The notes beneath the pieces were generated by a model. That model did not search any database and was not told the DNA's origin. It saw only the letters and a program-made list of their open reading frames with translations. 59,515 nucleotides of DNA from Rhodobacterales bacterium 56_14_T64 (GTDB lineage: Bacteria; Pseudomonadota; Alphaproteobacteria; Rhodobacterales; Rhodobacteraceae): positions 1-59,515 of the forward strand of contig MAAY01000001.1 of NCBI GenBank assembly GCA_002162795.1, given 5' to 3'. A program made the translations under genes and the position numbers. Positions within the stretch are counted from its first letter, which is position 1. Every line of letters begins with the position of its first letter. Shown here one piece after another: positions 1 to 8,626 of the stretch.

Positions 1-1
1 C

Positions 2-70
2 AACAATGACCGCCCGAATATGGGCATCGGCGGCATCACACCCGCCATGAAACTGAATATGGCCGCGTGA
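2..70 (+). CDS. IS3-family transposase, C-terminal fragment (cut by window edge)
   Basis: The first bases encode the last 22 residues of an integrase-type transposase, including the stretch RPNMGIGGITPAMKL followed by a TGA stop. This tail is typical of IS3-family OrfB proteins (rve integrase core). The rest of the element lies outside the window. The sequence just after the stop holds a short CCCAT/ATGGG palindrome at about 79-100 that may belong to the right end of the element, but I cannot define the terminal repeat. Together with the IS256 remnant next to it, it marks an insertion hot spot. Confidence 0.7.
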   Translation, partial: NNDRPNMGIGGITPAMKLNMAA

Positions 71-171
71 ATTCTACGACCCCATCCCATTAAAAATGGG
101 GGGATTACCAATAGGCTCTACAACCCGCGCAGACGGCATTCATCCCTTGGCTTTCGAGAGACGGACGGCCT

Positions 172-1022
172 AACATGAGCTGAGAGGCCGGAACTTTTGC
201 GGGGCAAGACCAGCGTCATCAGTGGCCTGATAAACCCGCCCCAGATCTTTGGCGACAACCTTGCGGTCTTTCCAGCCAAAGAAGTTCAATGAGTGACGCA
301 CCAGATGGACGAGACAGGTCTGGACTGTGCCCTCAGAGAAGACAGCGGTGATGGCATCGGAGAACCCTTTCAGGCCGTCTGACACCCGGCAGTGATTTGC
401 TTGCAAACCATGAAAGGGCACAACGGCGATCAGGATATCTTCCAGGCCTCGGCTCTTAAGCTTGTTCATGATGTTCAGCCAGAACCTGCCCCCTCGTTGG
501 CTGCAACCCACAGGCCCAGAATCTCACGTTCACCTTCCGAAATGACGCCAAGAGCCACGTAAACGGCCTTGTTCTTGACCTGGCGGCTTTCGGCGTCACG
601 GGTTTTGACCCTGAGCGCGTCGAGAAAAACCCTCTCATCGTTTGCAAGAAAACGACCGCCTGACAATGAATGGGATACATCGGTTCCAGAGCACGGTTCT
701 GCCGGCCTGATACCTCAGCCTGAACAGCGTCGGTAACGCGGCTGATGAGATCGGCTGAAACCAGCAGGCCATAAACTTCTTCCAGATGGGCGAGGATGTC
801 GCGGGTCGACAGGCCCGCCGCAGAAAGTTCCCTTCTCGGCAGATTGCTCTTCAATCGCCTGCCGGGCAGTGGATGCTCGGTAAGTTCTGCGTCCAGCACC
901 TGTTCCATCAGCCGGACCTTGAGCTGCTTCATCAGGCCTGTATCTCCGAGTAAATCCTCGGGTCGTTCAATGCCGCTAAGCAGCTCGTCCAATAGTTCCT
1001 TAGAAATCACCATTGTCATCAT
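172..1022 (-). pseudogene. IS256-family (mutator type) transposase, degraded
   Basis: Three reading frames on the minus strand together spell parts of one IS256-type transposase. The first frame has the N-terminal segment (KELLDELLSGIERPEDLLGD, then AGLSTRDILAHLEEVYGL). A second frame has [20 protein letters not shown], around the first catalytic Asp. A third has SDGLKGFSDAITAVF and VQTCLVHLVRHSLNF, around the second catalytic Asp. The protein is interrupted by at least two frameshifts, lacks roughly 50 residues after the first 55, carries about 12 extra residues before the DGLKGF motif, and ends before the C-terminal catalytic Glu region. It cannot encode an active enzyme. It lies beside an IS3 fragment, so this end of the window is an insertion-sequence graveyard. 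Confidence 0.85.
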
Positions 1023-1260
1023 GCTCCTTCAGTTTGGAAGCATGGGCCAAATCACTCATACACAGAAGGTCGGACACTCCCGACCACATGACCACATACT
1101 TGAAGAAATTGAACTTCTCCGGGTCAGACGGGTAGCCTACTGATTTCTACTTGAGGTTTAGGAACACCGCCACCTCGCGGTTGACGATAGCCGCCGCAAT
1201 CAAGAGTGCGTATGCGAGGCTACCTTCACCCGATGACGCCATGCAGTTCAGCCGCGGTCT

Positions 1261-1773
1261 CTACTGCTGAACGTCGGCCAACCATTCCAGCAACGCCTCG
1301 ACATTGGGTTGGACAGCAACAGCCAGACCACCGGCAAACTCCTGAAAGGCCTCGACGTTCATTTTGTTGACCCCGGACACCACCGGAATCCCCAGCGCCA
1401 TTGCCTCGCCGATCACTGGACGCATGCCGCGGCCATCCGCTTCGTGTTTGCCAAATTTGTTGACGATCAGCAGCTCGGGCAATGGGGTGGCATGCAACGA
1501 AGCTGTGACCTGAGCCACTGCCTGCTCCAGCGCCGCAGGGTCCAGCCGACAACCACGCGACTCGGGACCTAAGGACTGCGAAATACGGATGGTCTCACCT
1601 GCGGGCAGTACCCGCACGTCCATGTCGCACAGCGCATCGTCATGGCATTCAGTGTTGGTCTGTACAATGCCTGCCAGTTTTGTGCCCTGCGCTTGCAGGT
1701 GGTCGGCCAGCTCACTCAGCAGCCGATCCGTTGCGCCGCGATCCGGGGTCATCACATAGGCCAGGTGCATCAT
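1261..1773 (-). CDS. DUF2478 family protein
   Basis: A protein of about 170 residues that I assign to DUF2478, a family often annotated near molybdenum transport or denitrification genes in Rhodobacteraceae; its biochemical function is not established. Visible features are an N-terminal beta strand with the segment YVMTPDRGATDRLLSEL, where a P-loop would lie in NTPases, and a later conserved-looking stretch LLIVNKFGKHEADGRGMRP. I chose the paired ATG at 1773/1770 because AGAAAGAGA precedes it at good spacing. The longer reading frame to 1809 adds a basic stretch with no ribosome site. It follows nnrU on the same strand with a gap of about 90 bases, so the two may be co-transcribed. Confidence 0.7.
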   Translation of the reverse strand: MMHLAYVMTPDRGATDRLLSELADHLQAQGTKLAGIVQTNTECHDDALCDMDVRVLPAGETIRISQSLGPESRGCRLDPAALEQAVAQVTASLHATPLPELLIVNKFGKHEADGRGMRPVIGEAMALGIPVVSGVNKMNVEAFQEFAGGLAVAVQPNVEALLEWLADVQQ

Positions 1774-1861
1774 GTGTCTCTTTCTAAGTTGCGCTGCCCT
1801 TGGCGTCATCGCTCTGGGGCGGCTCTGCCATAGGCCCCTTTTAACCGCGCAGGGTCAAGGC

Positions 1862-2527
1862 CTACCAAGGCAGGGGAACATATCCAATGACTGGTTGGTG
1901 CAGCGCGATCAGCACCAGAAAAACCACAACCGCAATTCCCAGCGGCACCGGTGTCAGTGGCAAATGTCTTAGGTTTAACCGCGCAGTACCCTGTGCCAGT
2001 CGGTGCCATTCACCCTGCCCCAACTGCCGCTTCTTGCGTCGGTCGATCAGAACCATCCCCATCACGGCAAAACCGGCAAACAGGCCAAACAGGATCACAT
2101 GCGCCAGATCTCCATTGGCCAGCATATGCGCCCCAGCCCAAAGTGCCATTGCCGCCAAGAGCGGGTGACGACTGACGGCTAGCATACCGGGCACATCCGG
2201 GTCGAATTTTGTTGCACCCAATCCACCAAAGCTGAGCGGATTTTGCGCCATCATGCCCGCCACCGCGATCAGGCAGGCCAGCGGCATCACCATGATCGGT
2301 GCCCAACGAAGGATCTGCCACTGCGGGATGATTTCAACAAAAGGCGCGCGGGATACAGCCACGATCAGCCAGCCTAGCACCAGCAAAGACAGCACGCTGT
2401 AGGATATGAAATAGCCCCTTAGCCCCAGTTTTGTGATCAGCCAGGGCCGCATTGGCGGCCGCATCGGGAACATGTGACTGGCCATGAACAGGGTTAGGAC
2501 TGCGATGAATTCAAACCAATCGGCCAT
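1862..2527 (-). CDS. nnrU: NnrU family membrane protein
   Basis: A 221-residue integral membrane protein with about six hydrophobic segments. The NnrU signature is visible: an N-terminal membrane span containing FMASHMFPMRPPMRP, a central FGGLGATKFDPDVPG, and SRHPLLAAMALWAGAHMLANGD. NnrU was first linked to nitrite and nitric oxide reductase expression or activity in Rhodobacter, and relatives include 15-cis-zeta-carotene isomerase-type proteins. No denitrification enzymes are present in this window, so a role here is inference only. It starts a short minus-strand pair with the DUF2478 gene downstream. Confidence 0.85.
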   Translation of the reverse strand: MADWFEFIAVLTLFMASHMFPMRPPMRPWLITKLGLRGYFISYSVLSLLVLGWLIVAVSRAPFVEIIPQWQILRWAPIMVMPLACLIAVAGMMAQNPLSFGGLGATKFDPDVPGMLAVSRHPLLAAMALWAGAHMLANGDLAHVILFGLFAGFAVMGMVLIDRRKKRQLGQGEWHRLAQGTARLNLRHLPLTPVPLGIAVVVFLVLIALHQPVIGYVPLPW

Positions 2528-2601
2528 GTTGTTATCCGGCGATGCTGAAAGACTAAGAAGAGGTGTAGGCTAAGGCTGAACTGACGTCCACTACATGAGG
2601 G

Positions 2602-2626
2602 CCAGGCCCGGCTATGCCGGGCCTGG
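2602..2626 (-). terminator. Hairpin after the betaine transporter operon
   Basis: A perfect 11-bp inverted repeat (CCAGGCCCGGC / GCCGGGCCTGG, 3-base loop) sits eight bases beyond the permease stop codon. There is no U-tract on the minus strand, so it may act as a 3' stabiliser or a weak or Rho-assisted terminator rather than a classic intrinsic one. Confidence 0.5.
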
Positions 2627-2633
2627 TTTCAAT

Positions 2634-4670
2634 TTATAGACCCAGAACTTTACGCCGGTCCTCGGCAAAGCCCTGAACGATACGGTCAGCAATCAGTGCC
2701 AGGATCGCCATCGCGGCCCCTGCTGAAATACCCAGCCCAACATCCGCCTGCCCAATCGAGAGATAAATCAACTGACCCAAACCGGTGGTGCCAACCAGCG
2801 CAGTGATCACCAGCATGGCAAAGGCATAGAGGATGGTCTGGTTCAGCCCCAACAGGATGGTTGGGGCCGCATAAGGCGCGCGCACATCCCGCAGGATCTG
2901 CCAGGTGGTCGCACCGGACGCGGTGGCCGCCTCGATCATTTCGTCCGGCGTTTCCGTCAGACCATGCTGGCTGTACCGGATCATCGGCACAATCGCATAG
3001 GTGATGATCGCCAGAAACGCCGAGAACTCGCCAATTTGGAACACCATCAGCACCGGGATCAGGAACACAAACAGCGGAATGGTCTGCAGCATATCACAGA
3101 TCGGACGCACGACCCTCCAGGCCATCGGAGACACCGAGCACAACAGGCCAATACCGCCGCCCAGGATAACGCAGGCAAACACTGCCGCGCCACTTAAATA
3201 CAGCGACAGCATCGCGGGCGCCCACAGTCCTGACACCAGAATGGTGCATAGCAATCCAACCGCAAGCAAGGCCAAGCCACGCCCCGAGGCCACCCAGCCC
3301 AGGGCTGCCGCTCCGATCAGCACAAAGGGCCAGGGCAGATTGGTGATGCCAGTCTCAAGCATGCCGATGAAGATCAACGCCATGATGCCCCATGTCACCT
3401 GCCCGCGTAGGGCCAGAACCAGTCCCAAAACTGCGCCAAAAGCAAACAACCAAAGGCTCATCTGTTGGGTCCACTGAAAGCCCCAGGTGAACGGCAGTAC
3501 AGCCTGATCCAACCCGATTCTCAGTGGCAGCAAACCATAGAACATCGCGTTGTTCTTAAAGGCCGCCAACCAATCACCATTGGCAGTGGTAAAGGCGCTT
3601 AGGCCTGTGTCCAGATAATCGGCCACGCCCTCAAACATTGCATAGTCAGATGGGTCCGGCAGGCTGTTCCAGGACAGGGCACTCGCAACGATGCCAAAGC
3701 CCAGAATACCCCAGGCAATGCGTGGATCATAGCGACGCCGGTTATCCTGTGCCAAGGTGCCGCTCATCCGGTCAATGATCACTGCAAACACCACAATCAC
3801 CATGCCAGCCATCAGGCTTGGACCAAACCACGCCTTGCGCATGGTCAGAAGAACTTCCCAGCCGATGTCGTCAAACCCACCGATGATTGCCGCGATGATC
3901 ACCATCGACAGCGCCGCCATCAGGCTTTGGTTGACGCCCACCATGATCTGCGTCGCGGCCGAGGGGATCTCGACCTGAAACAGCTGTTGCAACCGGGTGC
4001 CGCCAGCCATGATTGCGGCCTCTTTGATTTCCGGCTCAACCCGCTCCAGCCCTAACAACACATTGCGCGCCATCGGCGGCGCTGCATAGATCGCACTGGC
4101 AATCAGCCCAACAACGGGACCAAAGCCAAACAGCACCAGCAGCGGCGTCAGATAGGCAAAGGTTGGCACCGTCTGCATCACATCTAGCAGCGCCTGCACC
4201 GGCTTGCGAAACCGTGGGTATTCATTGGCCAAGACGCCAATGGCCCCGCCAACGAACAGCGCCAGCGGCACCGACACAGCAACCAGCGACAGGGTGTTCA
4301 TGCCCTTGTGCCAATAGCCCGAGGCCACCACAAAGCCCAATCCCACGACAACCATCAGCGCCATCGGCAACCCGCCAAGCAGCCAGGCCAAAGCCGCAAC
4401 AGAACAGATCACAAGAATCCAGGGCGAGCCGCCGAGGACCAGATTGGTGGCCTCCATTGGATAAGCCATCAACGCCGAAAACACCCGCGCCGTTGGTTTG
4501 ATCAACAGCAATACCCATTCCATGCTACTGCCAACCCATTCGGTGGCGGGCACGGTCCAGTGGGCCGGAAAACTCACCAGCCATGGCGCGGCAGTTTCCA
4601 GTAGCAGACACAAGGTCCCCGCCAGCAATACGATTAGCGCGGCAAGGCTGCCCTTACTCAATCCAGCCAT
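2634..4670 (-). CDS. proW: Glycine betaine/proline ABC transporter permease, tandem-fused
   Basis: Inner-membrane permease of a ProU/OpuA-type importer. It is about 678 residues, roughly twice the usual ProW length, because two permease domains are fused. Each half carries its own EAA-type loop that contacts the ATPase: EIKEAAIMAGGTRLQQLFQV near residue 220 and MIEAATASGATTWQILRDV near residue 580. Each loop is preceded by a similar membrane segment (LLDVMQTVPTFAYL and CDMLQTIPLFVFL). The start is the ATG that shares one base with the ATPase stop (TGATG); a GTG one codon earlier is possible. Order in the operon is binding protein, ATPase, permease. The fused permease could work as an intramolecular pseudo-dimer. 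Confidence 0.9.
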   Translation of the reverse strand: MAGLSKGSLAALIVLLAGTLCLLLETAAPWLVSFPAHWTVPATEWVGSSMEWVLLLIKPTARVFSALMAYPMEATNLVLGGSPWILVICSVAALAWLLGGLPMALMVVVGLGFVVASGYWHKGMNTLSLVAVSVPLALFVGGAIGVLANEYPRFRKPVQALLDVMQTVPTFAYLTPLLVLFGFGPVVGLIASAIYAAPPMARNVLLGLERVEPEIKEAAIMAGGTRLQQLFQVEIPSAATQIMVGVNQSLMAALSMVIIAAIIGGFDDIGWEVLLTMRKAWFGPSLMAGMVIVVFAVIIDRMSGTLAQDNRRRYDPRIAWGILGFGIVASALSWNSLPDPSDYAMFEGVADYLDTGLSAFTTANGDWLAAFKNNAMFYGLLPLRIGLDQAVLPFTWGFQWTQQMSLWLFAFGAVLGLVLALRGQVTWGIMALIFIGMLETGITNLPWPFVLIGAAALGWVASGRGLALLAVGLLCTILVSGLWAPAMLSLYLSGAAVFACVILGGGIGLLCSVSPMAWRVVRPICDMLQTIPLFVFLIPVLMVFQIGEFSAFLAIITYAIVPMIRYSQHGLTETPDEMIEAATASGATTWQILRDVRAPYAAPTILLGLNQTILYAFAMLVITALVGTTGLGQLIYLSIGQADVGLGISAGAAMAILALIADRIVQGFAEDRRKVLGL

Positions 4671-5722
4671 CACTCGGCATCCACATGCAGTGCAGCCGCC
4701 AGATCTGCCGGGTTCACAACCCCCAACAACGCGCCATCTTCAGCACGCACCGGCACCGGATCATATAGATCCATACAGCGCGCCAGTGCCGCATCCAGCG
4801 TCATGTCAACGCGCAGACCCGGATCATCAGCACCATAGACCAGCCCCTCCCCGGTCTGCATAACCGATGCCAAATGCGCGTGCCGTCCCTTGGCCACGTC
4901 TTTGGAAAACTCGCGCACATAATCATCAACCGGGTTCAGGATAATGTCTGACGGTGTCCCAATCTGCACAATCTTGCCGTCGCGCATGATGGCGATACGA
5001 TCCGCCAGTTTCAGCGCCTCGTTGATGTCATGGGTGATGAACACGATGGTGGTTTTCAGCTCGGCCTGAATTTGCAGGAACTCATCCTGCAACTGCCGCC
5101 GGATCAATGGGTCCAGCGCCGAAAACGGCTCGTCCAGGAACCAGACTGAACAATCCGCCACCAAGGAACGCGCAATGCCAACCCGTTGGCGTTGGCCACC
5201 AGACAATTCGCGCGGGTGGTGTTTTTCACGTCCACCCAGTCCGACCAGATCGATCACTTTCTGGGCTTTCTCCAGTCGCGCCTTGCGCTTCATCCCCTGC
5301 ACCCGCAGCGGATAGGCCACATTGTCGGCCACGCTCATATGCGGGAACAGGCCAAAATGTTGGAACACCATGCCCAGCTTGTTGCGTCGCAGCTCGATCA
5401 GCCGTTTCGCAGTTGCTTCGACGATATTCTCGCCATCAATACGGATCTCGCCGTGGGTCGGATGCAGCAGATGCGAAATACAGCGGATCAGGGTGGATTT
5501 GCCCGAGCCGGACAACCCCATGATCACAAAAAGCTCACCCTCGGCGACCTCGAAATTTGCGTCCTGAACGGCTGGGATCAGACCCTTTTCACGCAGCGCA
5601 GCAGCAGCGGATTCGGAGTCGGGATTACCCGACAGCGCCTCTTTCAAGGCGCTGTCGGCGTTCTGACCAAATACCTGCCAGACATTCTGGCAGGAGATGG
5701 CAGCCTGAGGCTTATCGCTCAC
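4670..5722 (-). CDS. proV: Glycine betaine/proline ABC transporter ATP-binding protein
   Basis: Cytoplasmic ATPase energising betaine or proline uptake. It has Walker A GLSGSGKST, signature LSGGQRQR, Walker B VWFLDEPFSALD and switch histidine in FITHD. The N-terminal segment NVWQVFGQNADSALKEAL and the length (about 350 residues) fit the ProV/OpuAA branch. The C-terminus (from about residue 290) looks like one CBS-type repeat rather than the usual pair. I chose the GTG at 5722 because it lies ten bases after the binding-protein stop; an ATG at 5836 would overlap that gene by about 100 bases. The protein is probably osmotically or substrate regulated in the family, but nothing here shows which. 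Confidence 0.9.
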   Translation of the reverse strand: MSDKPQAAISCQNVWQVFGQNADSALKEALSGNPDSESAAAALREKGLIPAVQDANFEVAEGELFVIMGLSGSGKSTLIRCISHLLHPTHGEIRIDGENIVEATAKRLIELRRNKLGMVFQHFGLFPHMSVADNVAYPLRVQGMKRKARLEKAQKVIDLVGLGGREKHHPRELSGGQRQRVGIARSLVADCSVWFLDEPFSALDPLIRRQLQDEFLQIQAELKTTIVFITHDINEALKLADRIAIMRDGKIVQIGTPSDIILNPVDDYVREFSKDVAKGRHAHLASVMQTGEGLVYGADDPGLRVDMTLDAALARCMDLYDPVPVRAEDGALLGVVNPADLAAALHVDAE

Positions 5723-5732
5723 GTCGGTCAGC

Positions 5733-6698
5733 TTATTTGGTAGCTGCGTCGACGACAGGGCGCCATGTGGCTTCGTTATCAGCCATCCAGGCAGCAACCA
5801 CTTCTTCGACCTTGCCACCGTCCACATCAACGGCACCCATCATCGGCTGTTGATCTTCAACGGCCAGAGTGTAGTTCGACAAGATTTCCGCAGCAGCTGG
5901 CCATGTGTCAGCCAGACCAGACCAGCCCGCCTTGAAGATGCGCGACGCGGCAAAGTCACAGTCGTTGATCGCATTGGGGTTTGGGCCCCAGGCCGGATCA
6001 GTGAAACAAGCGTCTTCACCAGCAGGCAGATCAACGAATTTCACGTCATAAGCCGACATCGCCCAGTGTGGCTGCCAGAAGGTGACCAACAGAGGCGTCT
6101 TGCGCTCAACCGAGGCGCGCAGCTCAACAATCAGCGCCGCCTCGGAACCTGCTGGCACGGCCTTGAACGGCAAATTTAGACCGGTCATGCGATCCGCACC
6201 CGGTGTGCCCCAATCAGCTGGGTAGTCAACCAGGCGGCCCGCAGGCAGGGTTTCTGCCGAGGCAAACAGCGGTCCGCAGTCCATCAGCGCTTCCCATGCT
6301 GGCAATCCTGGGCACAGCTCGGCCACGTGCGCCGGATAGGCAATGCCTTCGCGGGCGTTCAGCTCAAGATTACCCAGCTCGACCACAGTGCCTTCGGAGA
6401 TTTTCTTGGCATAGTCGTCCGAGACATTCGAAGACCAGATTTCCAGCGTTGCATGGATGTCGCCATCGGCAATCGCCTGGAACTGGTTCATCATACCAGC
6501 CGAGACATATTCAACGTTGTAACCAGCCGCTTTGAGCATCTCACCGGCGATATGGGTGGTGACGTGCTGCCCAGTCCATTCGTTGACCGCAAGACGGATC
6601 GGCTTGTCTACCGCGCCCATATCAGCTGCACTGGCCATGCCAGCCGTGACCGCAAATGAAACAGCGCCAATCGCGGCGGCATATCCCTTAATGTTCAT
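5733..6698 (-). CDS. proX: Glycine betaine/proline ABC transporter substrate-binding protein
   Basis: Periplasmic binding protein (OpuAC family) of 321 residues. It begins with a signal peptide (MNIKGYAAAIGAVSF...MASAAD). Aromatic residues likely to line a quaternary-ammonium pocket are visible in VNEWTGQH, LEIWSSN and FWQPHWAMSAYD. It is the first gene of the three-gene importer operon, and the ATPase follows after ten bases. The substrate cannot be fixed by eye: glycine betaine, proline betaine, choline or carnitine are all possible. The carnitine catabolic operon elsewhere in this window makes a betaine-type ligand attractive, but that is inference. Confidence 0.9.
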   Translation of the reverse strand: MNIKGYAAAIGAVSFAVTAGMASAADMGAVDKPIRLAVNEWTGQHVTTHIAGEMLKAAGYNVEYVSAGMMNQFQAIADGDIHATLEIWSSNVSDDYAKKISEGTVVELGNLELNAREGIAYPAHVAELCPGLPAWEALMDCGPLFASAETLPAGRLVDYPADWGTPGADRMTGLNLPFKAVPAGSEAALIVELRASVERKTPLLVTFWQPHWAMSAYDVKFVDLPAGEDACFTDPAWGPNPNAINDCDFAASRIFKAGWSGLADTWPAAAEILSNYTLAVEDQQPMMGAVDVDGGKVEEVVAAWMADNEATWRPVVDAATK

Positions 6699-7152
6699 AA
6701 TTCTACTCCCAGTTTTGCTGTTGCGCGCCCCATGAAAAGAGCTGGCGCCTTTGTTGGACCCATCAGGCTCATGGTGTTTTGGCTACCATTGGGCCATTGG
6801 CTCGTTCAGTTCATCCCGATCAGGGCTTGTCTTAGGCGTCAGACTGACCGGTGCTTGCCTAAGTAATTGACCGAATACCGACGTTTTGTCGAGCTTATGC
6901 GGCCGGAATTGTCATTTCTTAATCCGTCAATCAAATTTTGGTGCCCAGATACAACTTATTCTGCGGGAGCCACAGCCAAGTGCTCAACTTGAGACAATCC
7001 TGCCGCAGGGCATAGGCACGGCTTTGCCAGTTTGATGCGCACAGGTGGCCAACCTGTTTTATTGGCGTGATTTCAACACGTTCACAACCCGAACAGTTGG
7101 CAGAGTACAAAATCGCAATATATTTACTCCTATCACAATCCGGAGGATGCAC
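6699..7152. other. Divergent intergenic region
   Basis: About 450 bases between the binding-protein gene (minus strand) and a secreted-protein gene (plus strand). It must hold both promoters. I see no convincing gene, no riboswitch fold that I recognise and no strong palindrome. The 3' end carries GGAGG six bases before the ATG at 7153. Confidence 0.5.
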
Positions 7153-7749
7153 ATGAAAGCCAACTTTTCAATTCCTTCCATATTGCATGCAGGCACCACG
7201 GTTGCTCTGATCATCACAGGAAGTTTTGCCACCGCCGATACCATCGATTGGAAAACCATTGGCGGCTGGGATATTTCCTTTTACCCCGCCTCCGAGGGCT
7301 GCCAGGCCTTTGCGATGTTCGAAGAGGACACCGCGTTTTTCATTGGCTTCGACAATTCCGGAGGCACTTTGAACCTGGGCATCACTTTGCTGGACGAACG
7401 CTGGAGATCGATAGAAGACGGCACTGAATATTCCATCACTGCTCGGTTCGGCAATGAGAGCCCCTGGACACTGGCAATGGACGGTGTCCGGGTTGATGAA
7501 TTCCCCGGGTTGAACCTGTTGATCGATGCCAATTCAGATCAGGCAGATTTGTTCATTGATGAATTCCAGCGCAAGGGATCGATGACCTGGAGCTTTGGTG
7601 ACAGCACATTGGGGCGCTACACTTTGAAAGGATCTCGCAAAGCATTCAATGAGGTTGTTGCCTGCCAGAGATCCTATCTCGAAGCCATGAGCGGCAGCGC
7701 CGATCCTTTCACCTCGTCCGATCCGTTCACCAAAGAGAAAAAGCGTTGA
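7153..7749 (+). CDS. Secreted protein of unknown function
   Basis: About 198 residues with a clear Sec signal peptide (MKANFSIPSIL...SFATADT). The mature part has repeated beta-type patterns (WDISFYP, CQAFAMFEEDTAFFIGFDN, WTLAMDGVRVDEFPG, MTWSFGDSTLGRYTL) and two cysteines, one near the N-terminus (EGCQAF) and one near the end (VACQRS), that could form a disulfide. I do not recognise the family. The start is fixed by GGAGG six bases upstream; a longer frame to 7045 has no ribosome site and would hide the signal peptide. It stands alone between divergent and convergent neighbours, so context gives no function. Confidence 0.75.
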   Translation: MKANFSIPSILHAGTTVALIITGSFATADTIDWKTIGGWDISFYPASEGCQAFAMFEEDTAFFIGFDNSGGTLNLGITLLDERWRSIEDGTEYSITARFGNESPWTLAMDGVRVDEFPGLNLLIDANSDQADLFIDEFQRKGSMTWSFGDSTLGRYTLKGSRKAFNEVVACQRSYLEAMSGSADPFTSSDPFTKEKKR

Positions 7750-7776
7750 TGTCGCGCTGCAGTCCGTCAAGATAAC

Positions 7777-7820
7777 CGGATTATTGCAATAATCCGAACC
7801 GGAAAGATCGAATTTTCCGG
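7777..7820. repeat. Bipartite palindrome between convergent genes, copy 1
   Basis: Two perfect or near-perfect palindromes lie back to back: 7777-7796 (CGGATTATTG and its complement) and 7799-7820 (CCGGAAA...TTTTCCGG), separated by two bases. They fill the gap between the secreted-protein stop and the bioC stop and probably terminate both transcripts. A closely similar pair occurs at 34242-34286, also between convergent genes. Confidence 0.65.
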
Positions 7821-7834
7821 ACAGATATTTCGGC

Positions 7835-8626
7835 TTAGCCGCGTTTCCTGGCGATCATCCACACTGGATCATAAGTCAGCGGCAATTTTCCGTTCTGTCC
7901 AAATCGGCTGCGGTAGCTGTCCTCAAACTCCCTCAGCCGCCCCCGACTCCACTGCTGTTCGGCCTGCGCATTGACGCCGGTGTTGCGCAGATGGCGTAGC
8001 AGGCCAATGGCGCTATCAAACAACATCTCAATAGGATCTTGGGCCACATGCACCAGCTCGACATCCCGCGGCAACAGGGCTGGCCAGTCTTGTGCATCAG
8101 CGTAGCTCGGCGCGGCAGACGTAGAACCAAGGCTGCGAAGTTGGTGAAACTGTGCCGAACCGAATCCCGAAATTGCCAGCCAGCCACCAGGACGAAGCCG
8201 TGCTGCTAACCGCGCCATCAATGTTGGTATGTCGCTGACCCATTGCACTGTTGAGGCCGAAGCGATCAGGTCAAGTTCTGTTGGCAGCGGTACTGTTTCG
8301 ATTGAACCAAATGTGAAATGGGTCCGCTCTGCCCGGTCTTGCGTCAGCGCGCCCAATCCCAAAGCCGCCTCGGCCACCAGATCGTTCAGGGTCAGGTGAT
8401 GGATGCCGAATGCCTGCATCAAAGGCTGGGTCAGATGCCCTGTACCACAGCCAAACTCCAGAACATTTTCTAACCGGTTCGGGGCACCCTTCTCAGCAAG
8501 GACCTGCACCAGACGGCGAGCGATTTCGGCCTGAGCGCTTGCGTTCTGGTGATAGCTTCCTAATCCTCGGCGAAAGCTCTTGCGCACTCGGTCTTGGTTC
8601 AGCCCCGACAATATATTATCTCTCAT
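7835..8626 (-). CDS. bioC: Malonyl-ACP O-methyltransferase BioC
   Basis: SAM-dependent methyltransferase that caps malonyl-ACP with a methyl ester, so that the fatty acid cycle can build pimeloyl-ACP for biotin. The SAM motif I reads VLEFGCGTGHLT near residue 50, followed by LNDLV, and STVQWVSD matches the BioC pattern. Length is 263 residues. The start ATG overlaps the bioG stop (ATGA), which is why I prefer it to the longer frame at 8758. It is the last gene of a six-gene biotin operon, and pairing with bioG supports BioC over a generic methyltransferase. Confidence 0.9.
   Translation of the reverse strand: MRDNILSGLNQDRVRKSFRRGLGSYHQNASAQAEIARRLVQVLAEKGAPNRLENVLEFGCGTGHLTQPLMQAFGIHHLTLNDLVAEAALGLGALTQDRAERTHFTFGSIETVPLPTELDLIASASTVQWVSDIPTLMARLAARLRPGGWLAISGFGSAQFHQLRSLGSTSAAPSYADAQDWPALLPRDVELVHVAQDPIEMLFDSAIGLLRHLRNTGVNAQAEQQWSRGRLREFEDSYRSRFGQNGKLPLTYDPVWMIARKRG

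Noticed and set aside
1147-1242. A 31-codon minus-strand frame (MASSGEGSLAYALL...) in frame with and just after the DUF2478 stop
   Set aside because: It has no ribosome site and no family match; a read-through extension is possible but has no support.
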